This document shows, piece after piece, positions 23,001 through 34,370 of a stretch of 44,698 nt of DNA; position 1 is the stretch's first letter, and each line of letters opens with the position of its first letter. Source of the DNA: Reclinomonas americana ATCC 50394. Taxonomy: Eukaryota; Jakobida; Jakobea; Jakobida. The notes beneath the pieces were generated by a model that saw only the letters and a list, made by a program, of their open reading frames with translations, had not been told where the DNA came from and made no database searches. The stretch is taken from the NCBI GenBank assembly GCA_048213135.1, contig PS015171.1, positions 23,215 to 67,912 on the forward strand. Direction: 5' to 3'. The translations under genes and the position numbers were made by a program.

Positions 23001-26000
23001 CAAAGAGAAAGAGAGTGTCACGCACCGCGCACAACGAAATCGTGAATAACGGTCACGGAAGTGACGACATCGGGCGCCAAGTGGCTCAACATCTTGCGAA
23101 CTTGTTCCGACTGAAGAAGAGGCGATTGCAAGTATTGAGTAGCGTGAACAGTCAGCAAAATTTTTCGTATGACGACACCTTGCGATAAAAGTGGCCGAAT
23201 GATGGCAGCACCATGAGGAATGCGACAGCAGCGAGCGCAATCAGCTGTGCGCAGAAGTCTGTGAGCGACAGCTCGCCGGTGCACTCACAAGCGATATATA
23301 ACTCACGCCAAGGATGAACAGAGCCTCGATCAACAGCAGGCTGGTGGAGATGGCCGACTCCAACTCCCGCTGGTAGTAGTCCGTGGAGGTGTCAAAGGAA
23401 GCGCCCAGCACGGATGATGCCGTCTCCAGAAACAGGGCGTTCGAGTTTGAGATGGTCAACCGCGAAGTGCTACTGAGTGTGGCTGCTGCCGACTGAAGAA
23501 TGCCGAACGCTTGGGTGAGCTGCATTGTATGCATGGGGGAGAGAGGCAGTGAGACAACACTAAAGTGGGGACAACAGAGCGGAACACCACAAACCACAGT
23601 GTTTGTCGCGGCGCAAGAAATAAAGTCGGTGATCGCCTGCTTGTCAGAGGTCACCGTACCGGCAGCCGACACTGTATTGGCGCACTGTGTGGCGTACAGC
23701 AGTTCCTGCTGATCCACAGAATTGAACGCACGCCGACTGCTCGGCGTGGAGGAGTCGACGAATCGGAGCGAGTTGTGTGAGGTCGCCATCTGTGGTGCCG
23801 AGCATGAGCAAGTGCAACGACGCCGGCATAAATCGACAAGTGTACGCAACGGCTTGTAGAGACGACACCCACAGTGTTTGTATCTCACTGCTGCCGAATA
23901 GATTTTCGTTCTCAAACAGACCTATCAACAGCAAATAGAGTGCGTGAGAAGCAGGACGATGACACACACACATCAGCACATGTACTACTCGCCTGTTGCC
24001 TGAGAAAAGTCCGTAGAAGCCACTTGTGTGCAGCGACGAGCCTCGCAGAACAAGGCCAGCATGTTGTACAAATTCGAGAGGCGCACGCTGGACGTGTTCA
24101 TCTCGAAGGCCAGGGATGTGGAGCGGGTGTGCAGGCTTGACGCGGCCGCCCACCACACGCCAAATGTTCCGCAGAAGATCAGCATGGCAATGAAAATGGT
24201 GAACAGCATCTGGCGTCGCAAGGGAATCCGGTTGGGTGCAGCCTCGGAAGACTGCAACGCCTCCTGCTCCAACGTCGAAACGAAGATCGTTAGCGTCACG
24301 TACACAGAGCAAAGGGACACATACTATAGTGGGTGCTTGCCTCACCTCGTTGTTGCCTGCGACTGTGGAGCTTTCGGCGGCAGCGTCCGACGAGTACGAA
24401 GTCATGCTACCGTAGGCGCGGAACAGCGCTTTGGCTGCCGTCTTCGGCACCACCAGGAAGAGGCGAAGTGTGAATGCCTGTCGCTTGCGATGATGCAAGA
24501 AGGCCGGAACGAAGACACACAACCAGAAGAACACTCCGACGCCGAGACAGACTGCGAGCGCCAGAGTGGTGACCTGGTAGTGGTCAGCGAGGTTTGCTTG
24601 CTGAAGTCCTTCAAAGTACGCGTTCAGTGCGTCCATCGCCGGCAGCAGCTGCAGGGGGCCGTTGCGCACGACATACATGAACTGAGGCGACTTGCGCAAG
24701 GCATCTCGACTCGTCCACGTTGTCGATGCAATGGACTGCCGGTCGTAGCAAGTTAGAAGTCAGACATCACAAGCACACACATACAGCAACGCCGCGCACG
24801 CTCACACACCTTGGCATCTTCAAACAGATTCAATGCCAAATCCTTGAAGAGAACTGTCATTTGCCTCATTTGCGGTGTCTGCCCGTTCGCAGCCGTGTAG
24901 TACACTTCGACGGTACTGCAGCAGAGGACGCAGGTACGCACACATTGGTAAGCACAACTTGTGTGGTTTCATACATACAAATCGCCAGGCTGCACGTAAC
25001 AGAGAACGCGACAAGATCGAGTCGAATTGGTTTGTGTCAACGAAAAGTGACTCGAAGAGTGATGTTGCTTGCTTTGCTTGCGTCAGCATGCTGGCCTGTA
25101 ACATGGCAATGCGGGCAGCGCTGAAGTCGCCCGCTGTAAGACCCAGCTCTTGAGACAGCAGTGTTGCCTTGTAGGTCAGCATCGCAACCGATTCCCTGTG
25201 CAAAAGAGAGTTAATACGATGTGGGAGGTGGAAGTGGGAGAGCGCTCTCTTTGCTTACCTTACGGTCGTCGTCTTGTCCCACCAGTGGAGGTCCGTCATC
25301 TCATCTCCCTCATTCACCACGAGGATCGCAAATGTGACGAGCACGGCAAACAATAGCACCAGCAGCGTGCAAAAGACAACAAACAGCAATCCGCGGTGCG
25401 GTCTACCGAGCCAGTTAGTACACTCCCAAAGAGCCAGCAAGACGCGCGGTGCATATTCACGACACTCAACTTGCCGGCACTGACTTCGAGCTCGTCCTCT
25501 GGTACCGTCGAGTTGCGTTGCATGTCGGTATCCTTGGTTGCCTTGGGCTTCAGTCGCGAGACCAACTTTCGTCCGTTGGGATTGGCGCGCACTGCCAACA
25601 GCAGCACCGATGTCAGTGTCACGCTGTGTTATCTCGTGTGAAAACAATACAGACAAACGCACAGCGATTAGACTTCTCCGCAGTGGTAGCCGTTGTCTCT
25701 GTGGCCTCATCTCCGTCGTCTTCGCCAGCAGGTACCGCATGCGGCATTTGCGGCGTCTCTTGAAGCCAGTTCGTAATTCGGTCCAGTTTCTCTGCGCAAG
25801 CAGTGAGCAAAAGAGTGATTATAGCCAAACGATGGACGAAATGAGTTCAAGAATACCTGCATCGATAGTTGCCTCCGCTCCTTCGTCGCTGACGTCGTCA
25901 AATGCGCCACCTAATAGTGACTACATGTGAGCACTGCGCACCAGGCGACAGTTGTAGCACGATAGCATCTCACCTTGGAGCCCCTGCTCAAACTGTGGGT

Positions 26001-28795
26001 AGTACTCTTCGTCGGCTACCGCAGCGCTGTGATTCGACCGACTGCTGATCAGGTACCGATCTCCATGCCCGGTGTGGTCGGCCATGTCAGCATCGCTCAC
26101 TGGCACGACTTTGCCGGAGACGGCCGCACCCTTGTGGGTTCGATTGTCACGTGTGTCGGTGGTGCGGACAGCATGCACTTGCTCTTGTTGCACTCGTTTC
26201 GGATCGGCATGTCGCAGCAGGCGAGCGCGCAAGTCAAACAAGCGGCGCCGGCGAGCATTCGTGTCGGCGGCAGTGCCTCCATGCGCAGCTCCGCCGCTGG
26301 CAATGGGCGCCACCTTACCGTCGCCATCAGCCGTTATCGCGTACTGATCTCTCGAGTCAACGCGGCCCGACGCGTCCTCTGCGGCGTTGGCTTGACGCTG
26401 CAGTTCGTCAGCCTCGTGTGGCATCCGACGGAAGGTGCGCAAAAACTGCAATGCGCGCATGCATTGACGTGTGAGGAAGCAGTAGACGCCCGAGCAAGCC
26501 CTCCCGAGCATCGAACCTCCGAATACAAACGAAGCAGGCTGCGGTTGGTCGGGTATTCGACCACAAGGCGCTCGAACAGACGACTGAGTTTCGTCTCCAC
26601 CTCCTCGATGGTATCGATCAGAGGTGGCAGAACTTCCACGTTCACGTCTTCTTGCAGCACGTTCTTCCAGAATTTGCGATGCATGTTTCTGCAGCACCAA
26701 GCGGACACAGATGATTGACGGTGTCAGTGAGGAATGTAGTGCGCCAGCAATAAATGAAATGTACCGACACTTACCGCATGCGTGTCATGAGCTGACGGAT
26801 TTGTGTCATTTGTCGGCGCAGCGTGTCATCCTCCTCGACGTCGGCGATCTTCTTGACTACAAGGAAGACAATGAATTGCAGATCTATTGGCTGTTGATGC
26901 GGTTCGCCGGCTTCTGCTCGGTTGCGCAGAGTGAGTGCGCAGGGTACGAGAGGGAGAGGTGTCGAGTAGATGGAGGCAACGCACCCTTGATGACCTTGTA
27001 CACTTGACGAGAATCGACACCGTGCTGCATCATGAAAATGGCGTGGAACAAACGCAGGTGCTTGCTCTCGGGGAACATGAGAATGCCTGCGTGTGGCGAC
27101 GGAGAGACATAGTGTGGTGCTGAGTATGGAACATCTCGAAGCCGAGCAGACCAGATGTGCCTCACCATACTCAAATACGGCGTTCGCCCAAGCGGCGTAT
27201 GCCGGTCCGAGATATGCAGTGAGAACACAAGGGCGAGTGAGGATCTCGGCCTCGTATGCGCTCTGGAAGATGTCGTCGTCCATTTGGCCCTGCACACACA
27301 CAAACACGTGCGTGAGCACACAAAAGGGCGGACAGAGAGTAAGTACAAATGCATTTTCCCTCAAACACACCGCCTCCAACAGCGGCCCACTCGCCACAAT
27401 CTTGCTGAAAAACCGTGAATGCAAGTGCGCCACTCGGCTTGTCACTGTTCGTGCTCCAATAAATAGCGCCAGAGCACCGACCACGACGAACACAACGCCG
27501 GCAGCAATGGATGTACTCTCGCCACCAATCGATACTGCAGGGCGATCGAGGAAAAGTCAGCACGGCTTGTCAAGGTCGGTAACCGTGCAAGTTGAAAATA
27601 ATGCTCACCAATGGCGGCGGCACCGACTGCACTGGCGCTAAGAAGCAGCCAGGCACACCAAAACGTATTGGCCGACACCTTGTAGAAGGGCAGTCGATGC
27701 GCTGCGTGCCAAATGCACACACAGAGCAGGACTGAGGCAAGCACCGAGGCAAGGGGTGCCACCAGGGTGGAGGTGAAGTTGGGTACGAAAATGAGCACTG
27801 TCTTCAGCAGAGATGCGCCAAAAAAGGCACGGCCCGCTTGTGGACCGGCGGCGAACCCGTGCGCCATATATCGGTACTCGACGGCACTACATGCAGGCGT
27901 GTATCAGCATCACGAATATGCACGCTGACACGCAATGCGACGCAACAATGCAGAGCTTGCCAAAGCAATGGCAGTGTACGCCAAGGCGATTATGGTACCG
28001 AGTACACCCATGATGAGTGTGGGCAGAGTGGCGCACGCTTCCGTTTCGCCACCACTGTGGCCGAGGCGCACTATCGTGGACGACGAGTAGTCGCAGTGCA
28101 CGGGTGCGATGAGAGCAAGGCACACCGGCACATGCAACACGCTGAAGGTGAGCGGCGCATGCAGCTGGAGATATCGTGTCGCCAGTTGTCCTGCGTGGCA
28201 CGCCTGCATCCACTTCGGAAGAGCAGAGCGCGAGCTGGCCATGGAAATCACCAGCGCAATGACTGTTGGTGCAGCGTATAGGGCGGCGACGACGAACGCC
28301 ACCAAGCCCGACAGTGCCGAGTGGCTGATCAGTGGGACGAAGGAGGCTGGTATGTAGAGCACTCGCACCACGATGCCGGGAATGCCACTCTGTGCCCGAG
28401 CGAGACAACAGAGTGAGGTTCGGGACACAGAGAGAGGGGAAAATGGGAGGGTGTTTGGCGGTGGTGACGCACCCAGGCGAGGTAAGGCTGCAGAGCCAGA
28501 CCAAGGATCTGGAGACTCATGATGAAGACCAGCAGTTTTTCGACCCACGCGCCTCGGCGGTGACCGTGGGTAAGTCGTGCGCAGCCTTCACCAAAGAGCG
28601 GAAACAGCATCTCTTGCAGCGTTTGCAGGCGTGACTCATCGGCGCCGGCCACGCCGCTGGTGGCCGTGGAGAGCGCGGCACTGTACGCATGGATAGAGAG
28701 TGTAATGTTAGAGCTGTGTGACGACAGGAGAGAGGGAGGGACGGCAGAGTGCACCTGCTTGCGCCATCCTTGACACTACTGGCGGCAACAGACAT
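20047..28795 (-). CDS. Receptor-type class III cyclase, C1-like paralogue (TmcB-like N-terminus, two ectodomains, three PAS, cyclase, RRxS tail)
   Basis: My model has 33 exons totalling 6,459 nt (about 2,152 aa) from the ATG at 28795 to the TAA at 20047. Order of parts: short N-terminus; about eight membrane segments including LIAPVHCDY, the counterpart of LRPLHCNF in the paralogue; TmcB-like helical region (MFPESKHLRLFHAIF, EYPTNRSLLRLYSE); charged linker with RLLRHADPKRVQQEQ; TM-ectodomain-TM twice (24346-25402 and 23179-24263); PAS1 at 22320-22955, PAS2 at 21780-22261, PAS3 within 21187-21713; cyclase domain from 21139; Ala/Ser-rich tail. The exon junction YSE|FLRTF matches FAE|FVAEI in the neighbour, supporting duplication. 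Both metal Asp are present (ASDIVNFT, LIGDAY), but the Asn/Arg pair is Asp and His (AIDNAVHL), as expected of C1 rather than C2. Predicted plasma-membrane or vesicle receptor forming cAMP with the adjacent paralogue. Ligand unknown. Confidence 0.85.
20311..20349 (-). other. Two PKA-type RRxS motifs in the tail of the C1-like cyclase
   Basis: RRIS (20338-20349) and RRLS (20311-20322) lie ten residues apart in a low-complexity Ala/Ser-rich tail after the catalytic domain. RRxS is the consensus of cAMP-dependent kinase. That they are phosphorylated is inference. Confidence 0.6.
20560..21139 (-). other. C1-like cyclase catalytic domain with intact metal site but no Asn/Arg pair
   Basis: Exons 20831-21139 and the start of 20047-20757. 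Metal Asp codons are at 21074-21076 (FASDIVNF) and 20942-20944 (LIGDAY). The position of the transition-state Asn is Asp (20647-20649) and that of the Arg is His (20635-20637). Mammalian C1 domains also have His at the latter position (ANHME). Confidence 0.85.
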
Positions 28796-29283
28796 TTGAT
28801 TGGTTTCCGAGCAAGGAGCGAGACGATGTTCACACTGTGTGGCGCCACGCAAAGTCGCCTCTCTCGCCACTCACTGCCACTTGTGTGTCAACGTCCTCGC
28901 ACAATTGGAACAGAAAAGTCACACACTGGTTTCTTTGTCTCGCACAATTGTTCAAAATCAACTGCAACGGTCGACGACCGTGATGTTGCCTTTTTTGGCG
29001 CGGAATGACCGCGAATCCAGTGAGATTCACAAGCACGGCCCGTGTGGCGCAAGAGACTACAGTGGCAGCGACGGGGGGGCAGGGGGTTTACTTTTTTTTT
29101 TTTTTTTCACTTCGACGCGGTTGACCTCGCATCTTCTTTGCGAGTTGGAATCTGTTCGCGATCGGTTTCTCGAATTCCGTGCAAACTGACGCACTGTAAA
29201 CGCTCTCTTTCGTCGTCACGGTGTAGAGAGTCGCAGACGGCAGGACGATTGGAATGCATCTCGTCGTCGTGTCGATACTCATT
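28796..29283. promoter_or_regulatory. Intergenic region upstream of the C1-like cyclase
   Basis: About 490 bp between the TCAIM-like stop (29284) and the cyclase ATG (28795). It contains a G-run (29071-29087) followed by a T tract of about 17 (29092-29107). No coding or RNA gene seen. Presumed promoter of the cyclase and 3' UTR of the gene before it. Confidence 0.45.
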
Positions 29284-31391
29284 TTAATCGACTTCAATAT
29301 CAACGTGCAAGTGTAACGTGCCAGTGTCCTCGCACAGCCACACGCGTGGATCGGAGGCGCTGCGGTCAGCCGGTACAGCATCAATGTGCAGATCGAGACC
29401 AGAAGCCACAGGCGCCAATGAAGCATCCCACGCGGCCGCCAACCGGCGAGCACACTCACGAGCCTGCAGCAATTTTCTTTGTAAAACAACTAATTGCAAC
29501 GACTTTCCTCTGTTTCTGTGCGCGTGTGTAAACAAAGCGCACCTGTGACACTGTCACCGTGGGGTCGAAGTGGACTAGGCGGACGCCGCGCAGCTTGATT
29601 CGACACTCGTTGCAGATGGCGACCATGTCCTTGTTCCTTTGTGCGGCGGTCTAACATTGGCGGACAAGTTGGTGGTGGTGTGGCAAACGTGCGAGCTCGA
29701 TCGTAACACGTACCTTTTGCAGGGCGACACCGCGTGCACCCAGCGTGCGTATTCGGTAGCTGACCTCCTCGGCAGTGCTAGACTCGTTCACGTACAAGAA
29801 GCCGTGTACCGGATGCACGGGTGATTCGTGAGCTTCACGGCCCGTCGTGACAACCACGGACAGGAACGACCGATCTTCCGACGAGGTGCACTGGTGGATG
29901 TTTCGCTTTCCGGTGCGGAACACATGTGGCAAGGCAGTCATCCGATCGAGGAACGCGAGGTAACTGCATGCATCAGAGATACAGTGAGCAAGTGATGTTG
30001 CGCAGCCTCGACGCACGACACGCGCGCAGCAGTCCAACCTGGGCGATGTAGTGTGGTCAAACACCTCGGAGAACACGGCGCCCACATCCATGCTGTGCAC
30101 GGCCAGCTTTTCTTTTTCACGCGCAGACTCGTACACGAGTCGTCTGCACATGCACACCCACGATGAGTGCGCTCGAATGGAATCGGGCACGACTCCCAAG
30201 ACGCAACAGCCGATGACCGGCCGCCACGTCCACTCGCGAGAGCACATCATACCACGACTCGCTGGCCTCCTCCGTGTTAAGAACCACGCGGCCGGTGGCA
30301 TCCAGCCCGCTTGGTCTCTTCCGAGAGAAACACAGCCGCAGTCCACTCATCGACATCGATCGACCAGCGGGTGTGCTGCTCTTCGCTTTCAGCTCCGCAA
30401 TGAGCGTGTGGCTGATCTGCGCCTGCCTTCTCACGTCGCTCTCGTCTTCAAAGTGCACGTTTCGGAACGCCCACTCGTGCGTCAGCACGTGCTGCACGCT
30501 AATGAGACAACACTGATTGATGGTCACGCAATGTGAACAAAGACGTACGCAACTCGGTTCCAGTGAAACGCTCGATCGGCCTGCAATCGCTCCTCCTGAC
30601 GCAGCCGAATAAGGTCGACGTGCTGCGCCACGAATCGACGCAGCGTTCCTGCACGACCCAGACTCGGATCATCACGCGACAAGCCGAAATCCGAGTCCGA
30701 CTCGCTCTGCAGCAACATTGACACACGTATACACGCACAGAGAGAGAAACACGCGCGCGTACCAGATCGAGAGCATCGGTGGGCAGGCCAAACGCCTCAA
30801 ACACCGACAGCAGATTGCGCTGGAACTTGTTGAGCTTGACGGGCGGTGGATCTGTTGGCGCATGCACATGTCGCAAGCGAATGGCGACCCGCTGCAACTC
30901 ATGTCTGGCGACAGAGAGGGCGAGAAGGAGAGAGAGAGAGAGTGAAGCAGATGAGTTCTCTGCCGCACATCGATCGCACTCCACACACATACACACACAC
31001 CTCTGTATGTCAGCACTCTTCTTATCCGTCGGCTTCACAAAGAACTCCAGCTCGTGATTGGTGCGATCGTCGGGCTCATTCGCCGACACAGACTGCATAT
31101 ACGCCTGCAACTTTGCAAACGACGTCTCATTCGTCTCCTGCACCTCTCCAAAATGAGTGGCAACTTCGCCATACTCACTGCGATACACACAGAAACCTTC
31201 TCGTGCGGGAAATGCGCGGAGAACAAGTCGGGGTGAACGCGCATGTAGATCTTGCGCAAGTGCGAGCGCAGTGAGTGTGACTCGTCGGCTGTCTTTGATG
31301 ATGCTGTCGTCGCGTATACACATCGGTGTGGCAGCACAGCTCGAGGAAGCGTCGAGTGGAATGCACCAATGAGCCTTCTCACGATGATCAT
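29284..31391 (-). CDS. TCAIM-like mitochondrial protein (DUF4460/DUF4461)
   Basis: Nine exons in continuous phase: 31197-31391, 31001-31137, 30763-30904, 30549-30706, 30208-30498, 30039-30143, 29714-29963, 29543-29650, 29284-29463; 1,566 nt, 521 residues, close to the roughly 500 of animal T-cell activation inhibitor, mitochondrial. The ATG at 31391 opens an Arg/Ser-rich, acid-free N-terminus (MIIVRRLIGAFHSTLPRA) typical of a mitochondrial presequence. The DUF4460 hallmark follows (LRKIYMRVHPDLFSAHF, LQAYMQSV, LEFFVKPT), then VFEAFGLPTDALDL and a long C-terminal DUF4461-type region ending LCEDTGTLHLHV. The HPD in MRVHPDLF recalls J-domains, a known feature of this family. Molecular function is not established; mitochondrial matrix location is inferred. 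Confidence 0.85.
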
Positions 31392-31815
31392 TGCGAGCGG
31401 AACAAAAGCGCAGCGTCCTGCGAAGCTCACATTGTGCGATCGTCGTCAATCGTGCGCAGCGACTGTGTGTGTGTGTGTCTCTTTCTCTGTCTTTGTGTGT
31501 GTTCTCACCTGTGCGCAGTCTGTGTGTGTGTGTGCCCAGGCATCTATCATAAGCAAGAAAACCAGGCGTCATGGGTCTTCGTGAGTTTCTGCGACGGACG
31601 AATCAAAAGGTCTCTCTACTCCCTCCCCCTCCCTTGTGTGGGTGTGTCTGTGTCTCTCCGTGAGAGTCAAGTCGCCTCACATACGATACGTGTCTCTTGT
31701 GCTCTGTGCGTGTGTATGTGGGAAATGGCCGTCGTCGTCGCAGTTCCTGCAAGGCGTGGGATTGGCCAAGGCCACTGGTGCGTGTGTGTGAGTGCGCGTG
31801 TGACTCTACACACAC
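31392..31815. promoter_or_regulatory. Divergent intergenic region with GT-rich tracts and a possible 5' exon
   Basis: Lies between the TCAIM-like start (31391) and the BAR-protein start (31816). Several TGTG tracts occur (about 31461-31545). An ATG at 31571 is followed after 10 nt by a strong donor (GTGAGTTT) and could open an extra first exon of the BAR gene. The sequence does not settle this. Confidence 0.45.
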
Positions 31816-34079
31816 ATGCGCAATCGAGCTGATGTCAAAAAAATCGCATTGTTCCATCGCATCGCATCCGCAGAGGACGAGGTCTTTGAGGCGACCAAGC
31901 AGCACGTGGGCGACTTGAAAAAGTGTGCCAAGCGCTTCGAGCCCATTCTGCGCAACCTCAGTGCGCAGTTGGCGATTGTGGTCGGCACGCTGCTGGAGTT
32001 GGAGACGGCGTTTGAGGAGGTGTATGAGCCCAAGACGCGTTTGCGCGGTGCGGTGTTGGAGCTCAAGGAGAATGTCGAGTCGGTGCACAAGTCGTTTGAT
32101 GCGTTTGTTGCGTGCACCGCTCTTGTTGTGCCCTTGTCTTGAGAGTGGCGATGATGATGACGATGGAAATCAATGGACACTGCAGAACGCCAAGATTGAG
32201 GAGGTCGCCGTGGAACCGGTGACGCGTTACTTGGGCTTGTGGGGACCGCTTGAGGTATTCGTCACTTGCGGTGATGTGCTGCATCATGGTTGTGACCGAC
32301 TGTGATGTGTGCGCAGGAGAAAATGAAGCAGCGGCAAGACTTCATGTTGGATTTCGACTCGCGTCGGCGGAAGCTGGCCAAGACGGAGAAGTCCAAGTCG
32401 CCGGATCCAGAGGTCCTGCAGCGGGTGCGTACTGCGGTGCAGCAGCTGTTGCGCACGTTGTACTCGGTCGCTCACGGTGTACTGCTCGAATCGCAGCGAC
32501 GCAACAAGACTGCGCAGTCCAAGGAGCAGTACGAGACCATGAACTTGGAATGTGTGCAGACCATGACAGACATGATCCGCAAGAAATTCGAGTTCTTCGA
32601 TCCTCTCCTGATCAACGTTGAGTGCACGCACACTGCCGGGCTGTGTGCACTACTCACTGCATTTTTTGGTGTGCGAAGGTGAACCTGACGGTGCTTGAAC
32701 TCTTTGCGTCGATGAGTTCGAGCCTGGACAATGTGCGGCCAACCATGGCGCGCCTCAAGCGTGAACAGGCGTCGTACGTGTACCAATACGACGAAGATGA
32801 TGATGTCGTGTTGCGTGTTTTTTCGGTCGGGCGCCCGTCCATAGAAGAAGTTTCCTGTTGACTCCACTTCATCTCCCCCGTTGAATTGCGCAGCGAGGGC
32901 GCATCGGCAAGTGCTGCAAGCGGCTCCTCGGCCGCTGCAGCCGCTGACTCCCCTGCGCCAACTCGGCGCATGAGTCAGGTGTGTGTGCATTTTATTTTTT
33001 CGTGCTGACTGCGCGTTACTGACACCGTCGACAATATCTGCAGTCGTCCATCACGCCGCCCGCCGCAGCATCGGCAAGCGCGGCCAGTGCGGCGCCCAAT
33101 CGAAGAGTTTCGCGTGGGAATAGGGCATTTTTGAAAGAAGAATGTCATCAATATGCGTTTTCTCACAATTAATGTGTGTGTGCGTGTGTGCAGGCGACTG
33201 TGACTGGTTAGTGTTCCTTATGTGCTTGTTCTCGGCATTGCTTGTGCGCTCATTACATTTTCTTTTCCTTGATCCAGGTCGCCCTCTGGATGGTGCGGAA
33301 CCACTCGTACGCCTTTTTGTCTGTCTGTCTGGACAACTCACCAAGCATCTGTCCCACAGTGTCATCGACGCCGGCCCCAGCAGCTGCTTCAGCGGTCAGT
33401 GGCGGTCATGATGACGACGATGACTTTGGCGCTCTGCGGGGCGGCCGGCGCCCAGTAAGCAGTTGCGTCGTTGCCTCTTCCATCGCCGTGCGTTTTTTTC
33501 CACGATCGCTTGTTTTGACGTGAAATTCGAACGCAGTGGCATCTGCACCAGTCGCGCCACCCAAGCCCGCTGCTGCTGCATCTCCGGCTCCAAGCGCGCC
33601 GCCGGCTCGTGTCGCACCTGGTACTCTAACACTTTCTGGCGCTCCTGGATCGTACCGCGTGACCTCATCCTCGCTTCGTATGAAAATGCAGTGGCAGTCG
33701 CACCCGTCAAAGCACCAGCCGCCGACGATTGGGCGAATGACGATTGGAGTGGTTTCGAGGACTTTGACTCACCGGCACCCGCCCGTGCCCCGCCCGCCGC
33801 AGCAAAATCCAGTGCCGCGCCAGCTGTCACCAGACCATCCAACCGCACCGGTGCGGTCGCAGCCCCCGCTGCAACCGCGAACCCCTTTGATGATGACGAC
33901 GACGGCGACAGCGACTCGGTGCCTCGTCCACAGTTCGGCGCCGGTGCACCCAAGAGCGGTTCTCTACTTCACGGCGGCAGCGGTGCGAACATTGCGTGCC
34001 AACACTCACCAGTTGATGACAATGTGTACTGACATTCTTTGGTGCAGGTGGCGGAGACGATCCATTTGGTTTCTTTTGA
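31816..34079 (+). CDS. Amphiphysin-like BAR-domain protein with NPF and DPF endocytic motifs
   Basis: Thirteen exons in continuous phase (31816-32106, 32186-32254, 32317-32424, 32497-32616, 32679-32809, 32894-32978, 33044-33113, 33194-33206, 33278-33306, 33360-33461, 33537-33620, 33692-33958, 34048-34079), 466 residues from the ATG at 31816. Residues 1-240 match a BAR domain: EDEVFEATKQHV and KRFEPIL at the start, VEPVTRYLGLW, then QRQDFMLDFDSRRRKL (the KR..LDYD..R motif of amphiphysin/Rvs proteins) and FDPLLINVNLTVLELF. The rest is Ala/Pro/Ser-rich with acidic patches, WSGFEDF, one NPF (EH-domain ligand) and a terminal DPFGFF (AP-2 ear ligand type). No SH3 domain is seen. Likely role: membrane curvature in clathrin-mediated endocytosis. 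The true N-terminus could begin at 31571. Confidence 0.85.
33194..33206 (+). other. Candidate 13-bp micro-exon in the BAR gene
   Basis: Thirteen bases between TGTGTGCAG and GTTAGTG. The preceding exon ends in phase 1 and the following one starts in phase 2, and only inclusion of these 13 bases keeps the downstream Pro/Ala-rich and NPF/DPF frame. Confidence 0.55.
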
Positions 34080-34370
34080 GCGCGTTACTCTTATCCACGT
34101 CTCACAACCCATGTAATTTTTTGAATGGAATGTGTTGATACCCCGTTCACTTGGTGTTGTGTTCACAATCCACACTGGGAGGCGAGCAGCACTGAGAGAG
34201 GAGAGAAGAAGTACACATTCGACTGGGACAGAGTTGTTTTCTGGTTGCGGTCCTGCCGATACGAGCAGCCTTGGTTGGCTTGTTCGAAGGAGAAGGACGG
34301 GCTGGATCAGAGACAAAAGACAAGGAAAGGCACAGAGAAATGTCCAGAGACTGGGCGCCATGTGCGCGTC
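34080..34370. other. Convergent 3' region between the BAR and repeat-protein genes
   Basis: About 290 bp between the two stop codons (34079 and 34371). No convincing coding pattern, RNA gene or canonical AATAAA is seen. Presumed 3' UTRs. Confidence 0.5.
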
